From Streptococcus orisasini (GTDB taxonomy: Bacteria > Bacillota > Bacilli > Lactobacillales > Streptococcaceae): a stretch of 64,000 nucleotides of DNA. The stretch lies in assembly GCF_001431045.1 (NCBI RefSeq), contig NZ_BCLE01000022.1:34442-98441 (forward strand). The letters run 5' to 3'. Each line of letters starts with the position of its first letter. Within the stretch, counting starts at the first letter, position 1. Of this stretch, positions 8,245-17,097 are shown piece by piece. The notes beneath the pieces are model-generated. The model saw only the letters and a list, made by a program, of their open reading frames with translations. It ran no database searches and was not told where the DNA came from. The position numbers were made by a program, and so were the translations under genes.

Positions 8245-8874
8245 TCATATCACAGGAATTTCAACGATTTGACTACCATGAATGCGGCTGCTGATTTTTC
8301 CCTGATAAAAATCACTCAGACTATTTAACGTTTTATCAATATCTTTTTCATCAACATAAATAGTAGTTGTTACCTTGACTGCAAAATCGGTATTGTATTC
8401 TTGCAGTCCATGCTCTTTTAAAAAATTGGTCAGATTTTGATATTGAGGATAGGTCAGCACAAGTTCAAGTCCAGTTTGTTCCTTGACTTCAACTATTCCA
8501 AGTGTTTTGAGAGCATTTGCCACGCTTCCTGAATAAGCACGGATAAGGCCGCCAGCTCCTAATTTGATGCCGCCGAAATAACGGGTGACAACAACTGCAA
8601 GATTGGTCAAGTTGTTTTTTTCGAGAACGCTCAACATAGGAACTCCCGCTGTACCGCTGGGTTCTCCGTCGTCGCTGGAGCGCTTGATGTTGCTGTCTTC
8701 TCCGATAATCATAGCAGAGCAGGAATGGTTAGCTTTATAGTGCTCTTTTTTTATTTGAGCTATGAAATCGCGTCCCTCTTCTTCGGTCTGAATTCTTTTG
8801 GCCTGACAGATAAATCGCGATTTTTTAATAATCTCTTCTGTGCTGCCGTTTTTAGCAATGGTACGATAGTTCAT
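8245..8874 (-). CDS. yigZ: YigZ/IMPACT family protein (UPF0029)
   Basis: This 209-residue protein has the conserved IMPACT core: KKSRFICQAKRI near the N-terminus, the SSDDGEPSGTAG motif, and VVVTRYFGGIKLGAGGLIRAYS. The C-terminal ~70 residues form the second ferredoxin-like domain. The family is linked to translation control, but its biochemical role in bacteria is unsettled. ATG 8874 matches the usual family start; a GTG five codons upstream is possible. It is divergent from comFA, with about 70 bases between them that hold the cin box. Adjacency to comFA is conserved in streptococci. Confidence 0.9.
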   Translation of the reverse strand: MNYRTIAKNGSTEEIIKKSRFICQAKRIQTEEEGRDFIAQIKKEHYKANHSCSAMIIGEDSNIKRSSDDGEPSGTAGVPMLSVLEKNNLTNLAVVVTRYFGGIKLGAGGLIRAYSGSVANALKTLGIVEVKEQTGLELVLTYPQYQNLTNFLKEHGLQEYNTDFAVKVTTTIYVDEKDIDKTLNSLSDFYQGKISSRIHGSQIVEIPVI

Positions 8875-8928
8875 AAAAAAAGTGTACACATTTTTTTGAA
8901 AAGCTGCAAGTCAATTTTTGTAATTCTC

Positions 8929-8936
8929 CACGAATA
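8929..8936 (+). promoter_or_regulatory. cin box (ComX/SigX -10 element) of comFA
   Basis: CACGAATA differs by one base from the competence sigma factor -10 element TACGAATA and is preceded by a T-rich stretch. It ends 10 bases before the comFA ATG, so the transcript would have almost no leader. Confidence 0.75.
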
Positions 8937-8946
8937 ATAAAAGTAG

Positions 8947-10248
8947 ATGGAAGATTTGAAAAATTACTACGGGCGCTTATGGACAGAGAGCCAGTTAGAT
9001 GATGGTCTGAAAAAATATGCTCAAACTATGCCAGCTATGACAGAGAAATTTCCTTATTTTATCTGCAATCGTTGCGGCAGCAAAAACAGCTCTGAAAACA
9101 CCTTGCCTGACGGTTCTATTTATTGTCGGGGCTGCCTGGTCTTTGGTCGCATCAGCAGTCAAGAAAAGCTGTTTTACTTTGAGCAGCAGGCATTCCCTAA
9201 AATTCAGGCCTTGAGTTGGCAGGGGCAGCTGACAGCTCTTCAGCAGGAAGTCTCAGATAGTCTTAGAAAGGCTGTCAAACAGAAAGAAAATATACTTGTT
9301 CATGCCGTTACTGGTGCCGGAAAGACAGAAATAGTTTATGGAACGCTGGCTGATACACTTGAAGAAGGAAAGGCAGCAGCCTTGGTCAGCCCTCGGGTTG
9401 ATGTTTGCTTGGAGCTGTATAAACGTTTAAGCCGTGATTTTTCTTGCCCTATCAGCTTGCTGCATGCTCAATCAGAAGCTTATGAACGCAGTCCCTTAGT
9501 GATTGCAACTACTCACCAGCTTTTAAGATTTTATCAGGCCTTTGATCTCTTAATTGTGGATGAAGTTGATGCTTTTCCTTTTGCTGATAATAAAATGCTG
9601 CAGTGTGCTTTAGAGCGATGTCTTAAACCTGATGGTGTCAAGGTGTATTTAACAGCCACTTCAACAGCTAAGCTGGACAGACAGATCAAGCAGGGCCAGC
9701 TGAAAAAATTGCACCTAGCCAGACGTTTTCACGCAAATCCCTTAGTGGTTCCCAAAACGATTTGGTTGGCTTTTTCTTTGGAAAAATTAGGCCGGCAAAA
9801 ATTGCCTGTTCGTTTTTTAAGCTATGTTCGAAAGCAGCGGCAGAGCCGCTTTCCTCTGCTGATTTTCTTTCCGCATATCGAATTGGGGGCACTTTTTACA
9901 GAGTCTCTGAAAAAATATTTTCCGGACGAATCCATTGATTTTGTTTCCAGTTTAAGTCCGGATCGCTTAGAAAAGGTAGACAAATTTAGAAAAGAACAGA
10001 TTCAAATTTTGGTGTCAACAACTATTTTAGAAAGAGGCGTCACCTTTCCAAATATTGATGTTTTTGTAATGATGGCGAACCACCGTTTATTTACTAAGAC
10101 AGCCTTGATACAAATTGCCGGTCGGGTTGGACGCTCAGCAGATCGACCGACAGGAACCTTGATTTTCTTCCATAATGGTCTTAACAAGGCAATAAAAAAG
10201 GCAATCTTAGAAATTAAGGAAATGAATCAAAAGGGAGGTTTTGTATGA
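8947..10248 (+). CDS. comFA: Late competence DNA helicase ComFA
   Basis: This 433-residue superfamily 2 ATPase is needed to pull transforming single-stranded DNA into the cell. An N-terminal four-cysteine zinc site (CNRCGS then CRGC) is followed by Walker A AVTGAGKTE, Walker B DEVDAF (LLIVDEVD), motif III LTATS, and C-terminal helicase motifs including STTILERGVTFP and QIAGRVGRS. Sequence and length follow S. pneumoniae ComFA closely. The gene overlaps comFC by four bases (ATGA). A ComX cin box lies immediately before the ATG. Confidence 0.97.
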   Translation: MEDLKNYYGRLWTESQLDDGLKKYAQTMPAMTEKFPYFICNRCGSKNSSENTLPDGSIYCRGCLVFGRISSQEKLFYFEQQAFPKIQALSWQGQLTALQQEVSDSLRKAVKQKENILVHAVTGAGKTEIVYGTLADTLEEGKAAALVSPRVDVCLELYKRLSRDFSCPISLLHAQSEAYERSPLVIATTHQLLRFYQAFDLLIVDEVDAFPFADNKMLQCALERCLKPDGVKVYLTATSTAKLDRQIKQGQLKKLHLARRFHANPLVVPKTIWLAFSLEKLGRQKLPVRFLSYVRKQRQSRFPLLIFFPHIELGALFTESLKKYFPDESIDFVSSLSPDRLEKVDKFRKEQIQILVSTTILERGVTFPNIDVFVMMANHRLFTKTALIQIAGRVGRSADRPTGTLIFFHNGLNKAIKKAILEIKEMNQKGGFV

Positions 10249-10907
10249 AGTGTTTGCTATGTCAGTCGCCTTTTGAAAACAGCTTGAACTTTTCTTCTGT
10301 CTTTTTCTTAAGCGCTTCAGAAGAAGTCGTTTGTCTCACTTGTTTTTCTAACTTTCAGGCTATTTCAGAGAATCATTGTCCTACTTGTTATAAGAATAAT
10401 GTTAAGGGACAGTGTCAGGACTGTCTTCATTGGCAAAGTCAGGGGCAGAAAGTTAATCACAGAGCTCTTTTTTCTTATAATCAAGCGATGAAGGATTATT
10501 TCAGCAGCTATAAGTTCCAAGGAGACTATCTTTTAAGAAAAGTCTTTGCCAAATCTATCAAAAAAGCATTGAAAAGCTACCGTGATTATACTTTGGTTCC
10601 TATCCCGCTTAGCTGTTCGAGCTTGAGCAGTCGCGGCTTTAATCAGGTGAAGGCTTTTTTAGACGAAGCAAAACTGCCCTATAGAGACTTGTTAGGAAAA
10701 AATGATGCTGTTAAACAGTCCAGTAAAACACGGCAGGAGCGTTTGGCCAGTCAGCAGTTTTTTTATATAAGGGCTAATGAAGAGCTGCCTGCTAAGGTTG
10801 TATTAGTTGATGATATCTACACTACGGGTGCCACTATTCAGCTAGCCAGTCAGTTGTTACATGAAAACGGTGTGAAAACAGTGATATCTTTTTCTTTGGC
10901 AAGGTGA
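10245..10907 (+). CDS. comFC: Late competence protein ComFC (phosphoribosyltransferase-like)
   Basis: This 220-residue partner of ComFA has two zinc-finger-like cysteine pairs near the N-terminus (CLLC, CLTC) and a further CPTC/CQDC set. The C-terminal phosphoribosyltransferase fold carries the PRPP-binding motif VVLVDDIYTTGAT. In pneumococcus ComFC binds ComFA and single-stranded DNA; no transferase reaction is established. It is translationally coupled to comFA. No terminator is evident before the hpf promoter. Confidence 0.95.
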   Translation: MKCLLCQSPFENSLNFSSVFFLSASEEVVCLTCFSNFQAISENHCPTCYKNNVKGQCQDCLHWQSQGQKVNHRALFSYNQAMKDYFSSYKFQGDYLLRKVFAKSIKKALKSYRDYTLVPIPLSCSSLSSRGFNQVKAFLDEAKLPYRDLLGKNDAVKQSSKTRQERLASQQFFYIRANEELPAKVVLVDDIYTTGATIQLASQLLHENGVKTVISFSLAR

Positions 10908-10916
10908 TAAAAATGC

Positions 10917-10944
10917 TTGCAAATTTTCATGAAAGCGATATAAT
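10917..10944 (+). promoter_or_regulatory. hpf promoter
   Basis: TTGCAA (10917-10922) and TATAAT (10939-10944) are 16 bases apart, 47 bases before the hpf ATG. Confidence 0.75.
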
Positions 10945-10991
10945 AATAATGAAGAAAGCGCTTATTTTGAGCGTAAGAAAAGAGGTAGCTT

Positions 10992-11540
10992 ATGATTAAA
11001 TATAGTATTCGTGGCGAGAACATTGAAGTAACAGATGCGATTCGCAACTATGTTGAGTCTAAACTCAAGAAAATCGAAAAGTATTTTAATGCTGATCAAG
11101 AATTAGATGCACGTATCAATTTAAAAGTATATCGCGAAAAAACGGCTAAGGTTGAAGTTACTATTCCGCTTGATTCAGTTACTCTTCGTGCTGAAGATGT
11201 TTCTCAAGACATGTACGGTTCAACTGATTTAGTTGTTGATAAAATTGAACGTCAAATTCGCAAGAATAAGACAAAAATTGCTAAAAAACATCGGGAAAAG
11301 AAACCGACATCTCACGTCTTTACAACTGAATTTGAGGCAGAAGAAATTGAAGAAACACCAGCAGTAAAAGTTGTGAGAACAAAAAATATCACATTAAAAC
11401 CAATGGATATTGAAGAAGCTCGTTTGCAGATGGATCTTCTGGGACATGACTTCTTTATTTATACAGATGCTAATGACAATACAACTAATGTACTCTATCG
11501 TCGTGAAGATGGTAATTTAGGAGTCATTGAAGCCAAATAA
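10992..11540 (+). CDS. hpf: Long-form ribosome hibernation promoting factor
   Basis: This 182-residue protein has an N-terminal ribosome-binding domain (residues 1-100, beginning MIKYSIRGENIEVTDAIR) and a C-terminal dimerisation domain (about 125-182, LKPMDIEEARLQMDLLGHDFF). Long HPF joins two 70S ribosomes into inactive 100S particles in stationary phase. It has its own promoter and ends at tandem terminators. It follows comFC as in other streptococci. Confidence 0.96.
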   Translation: MIKYSIRGENIEVTDAIRNYVESKLKKIEKYFNADQELDARINLKVYREKTAKVEVTIPLDSVTLRAEDVSQDMYGSTDLVVDKIERQIRKNKTKIAKKHREKKPTSHVFTTEFEAEEIEETPAVKVVRTKNITLKPMDIEEARLQMDLLGHDFFIYTDANDNTTNVLYRREDGNLGVIEAK

Positions 11541-11629
11541 AACATGAAAAAAATTTGAGACAAATGTAATCGTATCTCAAAAAGTTAGCTCATTGTTAGC
11601 TGCAGTGAGTGACTTATCTCAATATTTGT

Positions 11630-11693
11630 AGAGAACCAGCTCATTTCAGCTTGGTTCTCTTTTTTAGGGGACAATAATTGTTCCCCTTTTTTG
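11630..11693 (+). terminator. Two tandem terminators after hpf
   Basis: GAGAACCAGCT/AGCTTGGTTCTC followed by six T, then immediately GGGGACAAT/ATTGTTCCCC followed by six T. A looser TTTGAGA/TCTCAAA hairpin lies just after the hpf stop. Confidence 0.85.
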
Positions 11694-11740
11694 TTTATAA
11701 AGATATAAAATGAAACTAATCCAAGGCCGAGGAGAAAATA

Positions 11741-12532
11741 ATGGAAAACAGACGCTTAAGCTTACTTTATAATTTGCAGAATTTATACAATTCCAGTGAT
11801 CTGGGAAGTGTAGATTATCAGCTTTCCCGCTATTTAATTGATAACTATCAAGAGATAGACAAGTTAAATATTTTTGAGGTTGCTGAAGAAAATAATGTGT
11901 CAAGAGCTACAGTGAGACGCTTTTGTCAACATTTGGGCTACGATAATTTTAAAGAGCTCAAAAAGCACTTCTCCGAATTTGATGAAGGCTTTGAAAGTTA
12001 TAAAGAGTTTTATCGTAAAGATCATTTTCTATTTAAATTGAGAGAGCAGCTTAAATTACTGTTCACAGAATTGGAAGATAGACTTTCAAACAAGGAATTA
12101 ACACAAATTGTTAATACTATTCATCATTCAGATGAAGTGATAATAGTTGCCTCAAGTACCATAGCAAACAGTATTCGGGTCTTTCAGCAGACAATGGCCA
12201 TTTTTGGTAAAAGAATTTCCCTTGTTGCAAGCCAAGATAAGCTTAGTCAATTTAGCAGTAGACTGAATTCAAATTGTTTGATCCTTGTATTTTCTATATC
12301 AGGAGTATTAGCAGAAACATTGGAAGACGATTTATTTGTAAGCGGAGCAAGAGTTTTCTTGTTTACAAATAGTAGAAATCCTTTATTTAATGCCAAATTT
12401 AATAGAGTGTATCATTTAACCTCAATGGACAATCAAAATAATAGAGATATTATTTATTACACTTATGGTATAACTTACGCCTTGGATTCAATTATTTGTG
12501 AGTACAGCCAATTGTTTATGAAGGAGGAATAG
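11741..12532 (+). CDS. RpiR/MurR-family transcriptional regulator
   Basis: This 263-residue protein has an N-terminal RpiR helix-turn-helix (about 1-75, containing NIFEVAEENNVSRATVRRFC) and a C-terminal SIS sugar-phosphate-binding domain (about 105-240, with VIIVASSTIANSI and LVFSISG). It lies six bases before a 6-phospho-beta-glucosidase gene and a beta-glucoside PTS, so it very likely senses the phosphorylated glucoside or a product. In streptococci beta-glucoside operons are more often run by BglG-type antiterminators, so an RpiR controller is a small difference. Confidence 0.9.
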   Translation: MENRRLSLLYNLQNLYNSSDLGSVDYQLSRYLIDNYQEIDKLNIFEVAEENNVSRATVRRFCQHLGYDNFKELKKHFSEFDEGFESYKEFYRKDHFLFKLREQLKLLFTELEDRLSNKELTQIVNTIHHSDEVIIVASSTIANSIRVFQQTMAIFGKRISLVASQDKLSQFSSRLNSNCLILVFSISGVLAETLEDDLFVSGARVFLFTNSRNPLFNAKFNRVYHLTSMDNQNNRDIIYYTYGITYALDSIICEYSQLFMKEE

Positions 12533-12538
12533 AATAAT

Positions 12539-13975
12539 ATGTATCATAAAGAAAAACCAACATTTCCTAAAGATTTTTTATGGGGGGCTTCAAGTGCTGC
12601 ATGGCAAGTCGAAGGAGCTGTTAATGAAGATGGCAGAACAGTTTCTAAGATTGACTTAAATTCACAAAAGAAAAAACCATTTGCTGATAATTCAGTTGCT
12701 TCTGATCATTATCATCATTATAAAGAGGATGTTGCCTTGATGAAAGAAGCAGGATTTACCTCGTACAGGTTCTCAATTGCTTGGCCACGTATTTTTCCTG
12801 ATAAATCAGGAATCCCCAATCAAAAAGGAATTGATTTTTATAACAATTTAATTAATGAACTTGTCAATAATGGTATTGAGCCAATTGTAACTCTTTATCA
12901 CTATGACCTTCCGATATGGGTTGATGAAGAATATGAAGGCTGGTATGGACGTGGTATTATTGATGCCTTTGAACAATATGCCAGAACATGCTTCAAGGAA
13001 TTTGGAGATCGTGTTAAATACTGGCTGTCTATCAATGAACAAAACATGCAAATTGTTTATGGTCATTGGTTAGGAACCTGCAAATATCCAGAAACATGGT
13101 TTGAGGATCAGTGGAAAGTTAATCATATCATGAATCTTTGCCATGCCAAAGCTGTTATCGCCTGTCATGAAATGGTGGAAAATGGAAAAATTGGGCCTGT
13201 TCCTGGAATGGTACCAATTTATTCAAATACTGGAAATCCGATGGATCAAATTGCAAGACTTAATGCTGAAGAGTTTACTGAAAAAATTTGGAATGACTTT
13301 TATGCACATAGAAAATATAGTAATTTTATCAAGAACTATTGGAAAGAGCATGGGATAAATCCTGATATTCGTGATGGAGATCAAGAAATTTTTAATCAAG
13401 CTAAAATTGATTACTTTGGAATTAATTGTTATCGTTCAAACACGGCAGCTGAGGCAAAATTAAATGAAAAACCTCAAGCCTATGAACTTAATAAATATGG
13501 TATTAAGGGGCAATTAAAATTTCCAGTCGTACCGGGAGAATACAAGCTTGTTTATAATGACTACGTTGAATACACAAATTGGGATTGGGAAATTGATCCA
13601 GTAGCAATGCGTTATGTTCTAAGAGATATGTGGAATCTCTACCGCTTACCAATGATTATCACAGAAAACGGATATGGCGCACATGAGGATGTGGACGAAA
13701 ATGGTGAAGTGAATGACACCTATCGCATTAACTTTTTACGAGACCAAATCTATCAAATTGGGCTAGCCATTCAAGATGGAGCGGAAGTCCTTGGCTACAA
13801 TCCTTGGTCATTTACAGATTTGCTTTCTACGGGTAATGGAATGGCTAAGCGTTATGGCTTGGTATTTATTAATAGAACTGATGATGATCTCAGAGATTTA
13901 GCCAGAATTAAAAAGGCATCTTATTATTGGTATTCGAATCTCATTAAATCAAATGGTCAGGACTGGGGGAACTAG
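12539..13975 (+). CDS. bglA: 6-phospho-beta-glucosidase (GH1)
   Basis: This 478-residue GH1 enzyme hydrolyses phosphorylated beta-glucosides delivered by the PTS encoded next. The acid/base is in LSINEQ (E167) and the nucleophile in MIITENG (E376). The N-terminal FPKDFLWGASSAAWQVEGA is the family signature. The protein has no signal peptide and is cytosolic. It is the middle gene of the regulator-glycosidase-PTS operon, with three bases before the PTS gene. The aglycone preference cannot be read. Confidence 0.95.
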   Translation: MYHKEKPTFPKDFLWGASSAAWQVEGAVNEDGRTVSKIDLNSQKKKPFADNSVASDHYHHYKEDVALMKEAGFTSYRFSIAWPRIFPDKSGIPNQKGIDFYNNLINELVNNGIEPIVTLYHYDLPIWVDEEYEGWYGRGIIDAFEQYARTCFKEFGDRVKYWLSINEQNMQIVYGHWLGTCKYPETWFEDQWKVNHIMNLCHAKAVIACHEMVENGKIGPVPGMVPIYSNTGNPMDQIARLNAEEFTEKIWNDFYAHRKYSNFIKNYWKEHGINPDIRDGDQEIFNQAKIDYFGINCYRSNTAAEAKLNEKPQAYELNKYGIKGQLKFPVVPGEYKLVYNDYVEYTNWDWEIDPVAMRYVLRDMWNLYRLPMIITENGYGAHEDVDENGEVNDTYRINFLRDQIYQIGLAIQDGAEVLGYNPWSFTDLLSTGNGMAKRYGLVFINRTDDDLRDLARIKKASYYWYSNLIKSNGQDWGN

Positions 13976-13977
13976 CT

Positions 13978-15372
13978 ATGTCTAAAGATTATAAAAGATT
14001 AGCTGATGACATTGTTAAATTAAGTGGTGGCATATCAAATATTGCAAGTATTAGTCATTGTATGACACGGCTGAGATTGAATCTGAAAGATGAAACAAAG
14101 TTTGATAACTCAGCAATTACTAAATTATCAGGTGTTCTTACTGTTGTTGTACAAAATGGTGAACATCAAATCGTTATTGGTCAAGATGTTCCTAACTTAT
14201 ATGCCGAAATTCAAAAAATGGAAGGTATAAAAGAAAAAGGTTATGTGGAAGATGCTGATACAGCCAGAGAAGATATAGCCTTAGAAAAGAAACCCGGTGA
14301 AAAACATGGCTATTTAAATACTATTATGTCTTTTATTGGGGGAACTTTCTCGCCTGTTATTCCAGTACTTGTGGCTGGCGGACTTACAGGTGCAGTTTTG
14401 ACAGTACTGACTAACTTCTTTGGAGTAAGTGATAAATCAGGCACCTATATAATCATTTATGCCATTAATCAAGCTACGTTCTACTTTTTACCGATATTTA
14501 TTGGTTTTTCAGCTGCTAACCGTTTAAAATCAAATGGTTTTCTAGGAGCCTTTTTGGGAGCAATCCTTCTTTATTCCACAATTAATGGAGCAAAAGGTCT
14601 CAATTTCTTTGGAATTAAAGTTCCACAAATAAACTACAATTCTACAGTATTTCCAATTATTCTGGGCGTGCTGTTTATGTCAGTCATTTATAAATTTCTG
14701 GAAAGGCATATGCCTGTCTATTTTAAGACTATATTTGTTCCTTTGATTACAATTTTACTAACAGTTCCAGTTACATTAATTGTTTTGGGCCCTATTGGAA
14801 ATGTTTTAGGAACTTGGTTAGCTGATGGTGTCTATGCTCTATATAAAGCAGCTCCAGCTCCCGCTGTAATGGTGATTGGGATGACCACTCCTTTAATGGT
14901 ATTCTTTGGTATGAATAATGCCACTTATCCAGTTTTATTTGCATTAATGGCTCAAGTAGGCAGTGATCCCCTTATTATGACAGGTATGGCTCCTGCCAAC
15001 GTTGCTGTTGGAGGTGCAGCTCTTGCAGCAATGTTCATTTCCAAAGATGTTAATCAGAAATCAATATCTATGTCAGCTGCTATCACAGCTCTATGTGGTA
15101 TTACTGAGCCAGCAGTATACGGAGTTCTTTTCCCGCAAAAATATCCTTTGATTGGTGCAATTATTGGCGGAGGAATAGGCGGACTTTTAGCTGGTCTGCT
15201 CAAAATGACACAATATGTAGTCTCAACGCCTGGTTTTATTTCACTCCCAGCTTATATTGACCCTTCTGGTTCCAAATATAACCTAATTGTATCAATCTGT
15301 GTTATGGCAACTGCACTTACCGGTGGTTTTATTTCAACCTATTTTCTTGGGAGTAGAATTAATAAGGTTTAA
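13978..15372 (+). CDS. PTS beta-glucoside-family EIIBC
   Basis: This 464-residue membrane permease starts with an EIIB domain (phosphocysteine C28 in SISHCMTRLRL), followed by about ten membrane segments with the EIIC motif GITEPAVYGV. Many BglF/BglP proteins have a fused EIIA; it is absent here and no separate EIIA is adjacent, so phosphate must come from an EIIA encoded elsewhere, such as a glucose-type one. It imports and phosphorylates the glucoside cleaved by the GH1 enzyme. The operon ends at the terminator beginning at 15388. Confidence 0.93.
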   Translation: MSKDYKRLADDIVKLSGGISNIASISHCMTRLRLNLKDETKFDNSAITKLSGVLTVVVQNGEHQIVIGQDVPNLYAEIQKMEGIKEKGYVEDADTAREDIALEKKPGEKHGYLNTIMSFIGGTFSPVIPVLVAGGLTGAVLTVLTNFFGVSDKSGTYIIIYAINQATFYFLPIFIGFSAANRLKSNGFLGAFLGAILLYSTINGAKGLNFFGIKVPQINYNSTVFPIILGVLFMSVIYKFLERHMPVYFKTIFVPLITILLTVPVTLIVLGPIGNVLGTWLADGVYALYKAAPAPAVMVIGMTTPLMVFFGMNNATYPVLFALMAQVGSDPLIMTGMAPANVAVGGAALAAMFISKDVNQKSISMSAAITALCGITEPAVYGVLFPQKYPLIGAIIGGGIGGLLAGLLKMTQYVVSTPGFISLPAYIDPSGSKYNLIVSICVMATALTGGFISTYFLGSRINKV

Positions 15373-15387
15373 TGATTAAAAGAAAAT

Positions 15388-15408
15388 CACGGCAGTCGCC
15401 GTGGTTTT
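15388..15408 (+). terminator. Terminator after the beta-glucoside operon (copy 1)
   Basis: CACGGC and GCCGTG around AGTC, followed by GTTTT. The same sequence recurs at 15673-15693. Confidence 0.75.
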
Positions 15409-15410
15409 AG

Positions 15411-15693
15411 CTTGAAGAAAAAGTCCTTTTTCTTTGATACTTCCTTAGGTGATGTCGGACGGCAGCGACTTCCTAGGGAATTCCATGCCTAAACTTTGAG
15501 CCACAGTCTCAAAGTTTCCGAGTGTCAGAATTGGCTAAAATTCACCATTTCTGACACTTTCATCACGGCGGAAGTATCCTTTAAACTTGTTTGCGTTCGT
15601 GGAATTTATATGGTAGTCTGTAGACTTCTTTGCTGATTAAGGTAGGCAAATGGAGATTTGTCTACAGTCTGTCACGGCAGTCGCCGTGGTTTT
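15411..15693 (+). other. Gene-free block with nested inverted repeats, possibly a structured RNA
   Basis: I see no plausible coding frame here. Listed in order: AAGAAAAAG/CTTTTTCTT (15415-15434); a long-range stem GATACTTCC (15436-15444) with GGAAGTATC (15570-15578), extended by GTGATG (15449-15454) with CATCAC (15561-15566). Enclosed in it are AAACTTTGAG/CTCAAAGTTT (15491-15517) and GTGTCAGAA/TTCTGACAC (15522-15557). Next comes AGTCTGTAGAC (15615-15625) with GTCTACAGTCT (15660-15670, one mismatch), enclosing TTTGC/GCAAA. The block ends in a terminator identical to the one before it. It could be a non-coding RNA or a small non-autonomous element. Confidence 0.55.
15673..15693 (+). terminator. 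Terminator copy 2, closing the structured block
   Basis: Same CACGGC-AGTC-GCCGTG-GTTTT sequence as at 15388-15408. The exact duplication suggests that the segment between arose by insertion or duplication. Confidence 0.7.
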
Positions 15694-15780
15694 GTTATAA
15701 GTGCAATAAAAAGTATCTTTGAAATTTCCTCTTTTTCTATTGCTCCAGACTCTTCTAAATTATCTAACTTTTGAGCAAGA

Positions 15781-15809
15781 TTGCTCAAAGGATAGTAAAA
15801 TAGTATACT
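15781..15809 (+). promoter_or_regulatory. Promoter of the lipoprotein gene
   Basis: TTGCTC (15781-15786) and TATACT (15804-15809) are 17 bases apart. An inverted repeat TTGAGC/GCTCAA (15771-15788) overlaps the -35 box. AGGGAG follows before the ATG. Confidence 0.65.
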
Positions 15810-15836
15810 ATTTTTATAAAGAATAGGGAGTTTTTA

Positions 15837-16826
15837 ATGAAAAAGAAATTAGTAAAACTTGTTTTGAGTCTGCTGACGGTTTTTCTTTTGTCAGCTTGTC
15901 GTAGTAATAATACAAATTCGCAAGAAGCTTTTAGTCAAACAGAAGCAGAGCAGACTGAAAAAGAGACAAAAGAGCAAACCACTTCAAGTAGTTCCTCTAA
16001 GGAAGTTACTGAAGCGGAAGTGTCTGATGAGGAGCTCTATGCTTCCACCTTGGAAAAGGTGGCTGCTGATACTACAGAAGGTCATGCGACACTGTATTGC
16101 TTTTACGATATCGATAGAAATGGTAGCAATGAGCTGCTGACTGGCTACATGGCAAGTAATGGTAAGCCTTTTCTGCTGGCAATTTATTATCTTAAGAATG
16201 GTATTTCAACCTATTTATCACGTTCCTATGTTGCTTCTGCTGGAGGTGATCGCGAAAGTACTGATATTTATGATGACGGTACAGTATATTTTGCCCAATG
16301 GTCGTCTGGTACAGGAGCCGGTACAGCTTATCTTTATCAACTGAAAGCAGATAATTCAGGCTATGATATCCTTAAAGAACAAGACTTTGACATGTCTGCG
16401 GGTGATGAAATGCCGACCTTTAAAAATGGCCGATCAGCAGTTGATATTTCACGGCTCTATTGGAGGTCTTTCCAAGAAAAAACAAATGATACTAGTCAAA
16501 AAGATTTAAATATTGATGAAATTAATAGCGGTAATTTTCAATCCTTGGTTGGTATTTGGAAAAACGGCAAGGGCGAGACATTAGAAATTACTTCTGATGG
16601 TAGAGTAAACAGTACAATGACTTTACAAGGGGTTAAAGACTCTGAAAATAAGAGTGATGTTCCATATGCTAGCTTAAGGTCAGGAAATACAGGTGCAGCC
16701 TTGGCTTTATTTAAGATTGGTTTTAAGAATCCTCAAGGAGATCGATCAGATATAAGCAAACCTCGTATTTTGGTAACACAAAATGCTGGGAATTACCCGG
16801 CAGAAGAGTATTATTATCGTCAATAG
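15837..16826 (+). CDS. Uncharacterised lipoprotein
   Basis: This 329-residue protein has a lipoprotein signal peptide (KKK, a hydrophobic stretch, then LSAC with the lipid-bearing Cys21). A Ser/Thr/Glu-rich linker covers about residues 25-65. The body at about 70-200 includes ATLYCFYDIDRNGSNELLTGY, which resembles calcium-binding-type D-x-D-x-N-G repeats found in many streptococcal and clostridial lipoproteins. The C-terminal ~110 residues look like a separate module (VGIWKNGKGETLEITSDG). It is a single gene with its own promoter and terminator. I do not recognise a function. Confidence 0.8.
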   Translation: MKKKLVKLVLSLLTVFLLSACRSNNTNSQEAFSQTEAEQTEKETKEQTTSSSSSKEVTEAEVSDEELYASTLEKVAADTTEGHATLYCFYDIDRNGSNELLTGYMASNGKPFLLAIYYLKNGISTYLSRSYVASAGGDRESTDIYDDGTVYFAQWSSGTGAGTAYLYQLKADNSGYDILKEQDFDMSAGDEMPTFKNGRSAVDISRLYWRSFQEKTNDTSQKDLNIDEINSGNFQSLVGIWKNGKGETLEITSDGRVNSTMTLQGVKDSENKSDVPYASLRSGNTGAALALFKIGFKNPQGDRSDISKPRILVTQNAGNYPAEEYYYRQ

Positions 16827-16938
16827 AAAGGCCTAAAAAGGACTGCAATAATAGCTTGTGCTGCCTGATATTTTCCGCTTGAAATAAGCAAGAGTATCTA
16901 ATAAGCTGTCACGTTAAGTTATTTCACCATAAAAAATG

Positions 16939-16976
16939 AAGGTTTGAAACTTTTTGTTTCAGACCTTTGTTTGTTT
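16939..16976 (+). terminator. Terminator after the lipoprotein gene
   Basis: AAGGTTTGAAAC pairs (one G-U) with GTTTCAGACCTT around TTTTT; the tail is TGTTTGTTT. Apart from this hairpin, 16827-17097 shows nothing clear beyond repeated GCTTA words near 17074-17090 in front of the next gene. Confidence 0.7.
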
Positions 16977-17097
16977 AATCTAACTGGAAAGGCTGCAGTT
17001 ATTTTTAAAACTCTTCAACTCATTTTAGCAGGCAGCATTTTTCCAAAACTAAAAACTTAAAAAAACTTAAAAATGCTTATTTTTGCTTAAAATATGT

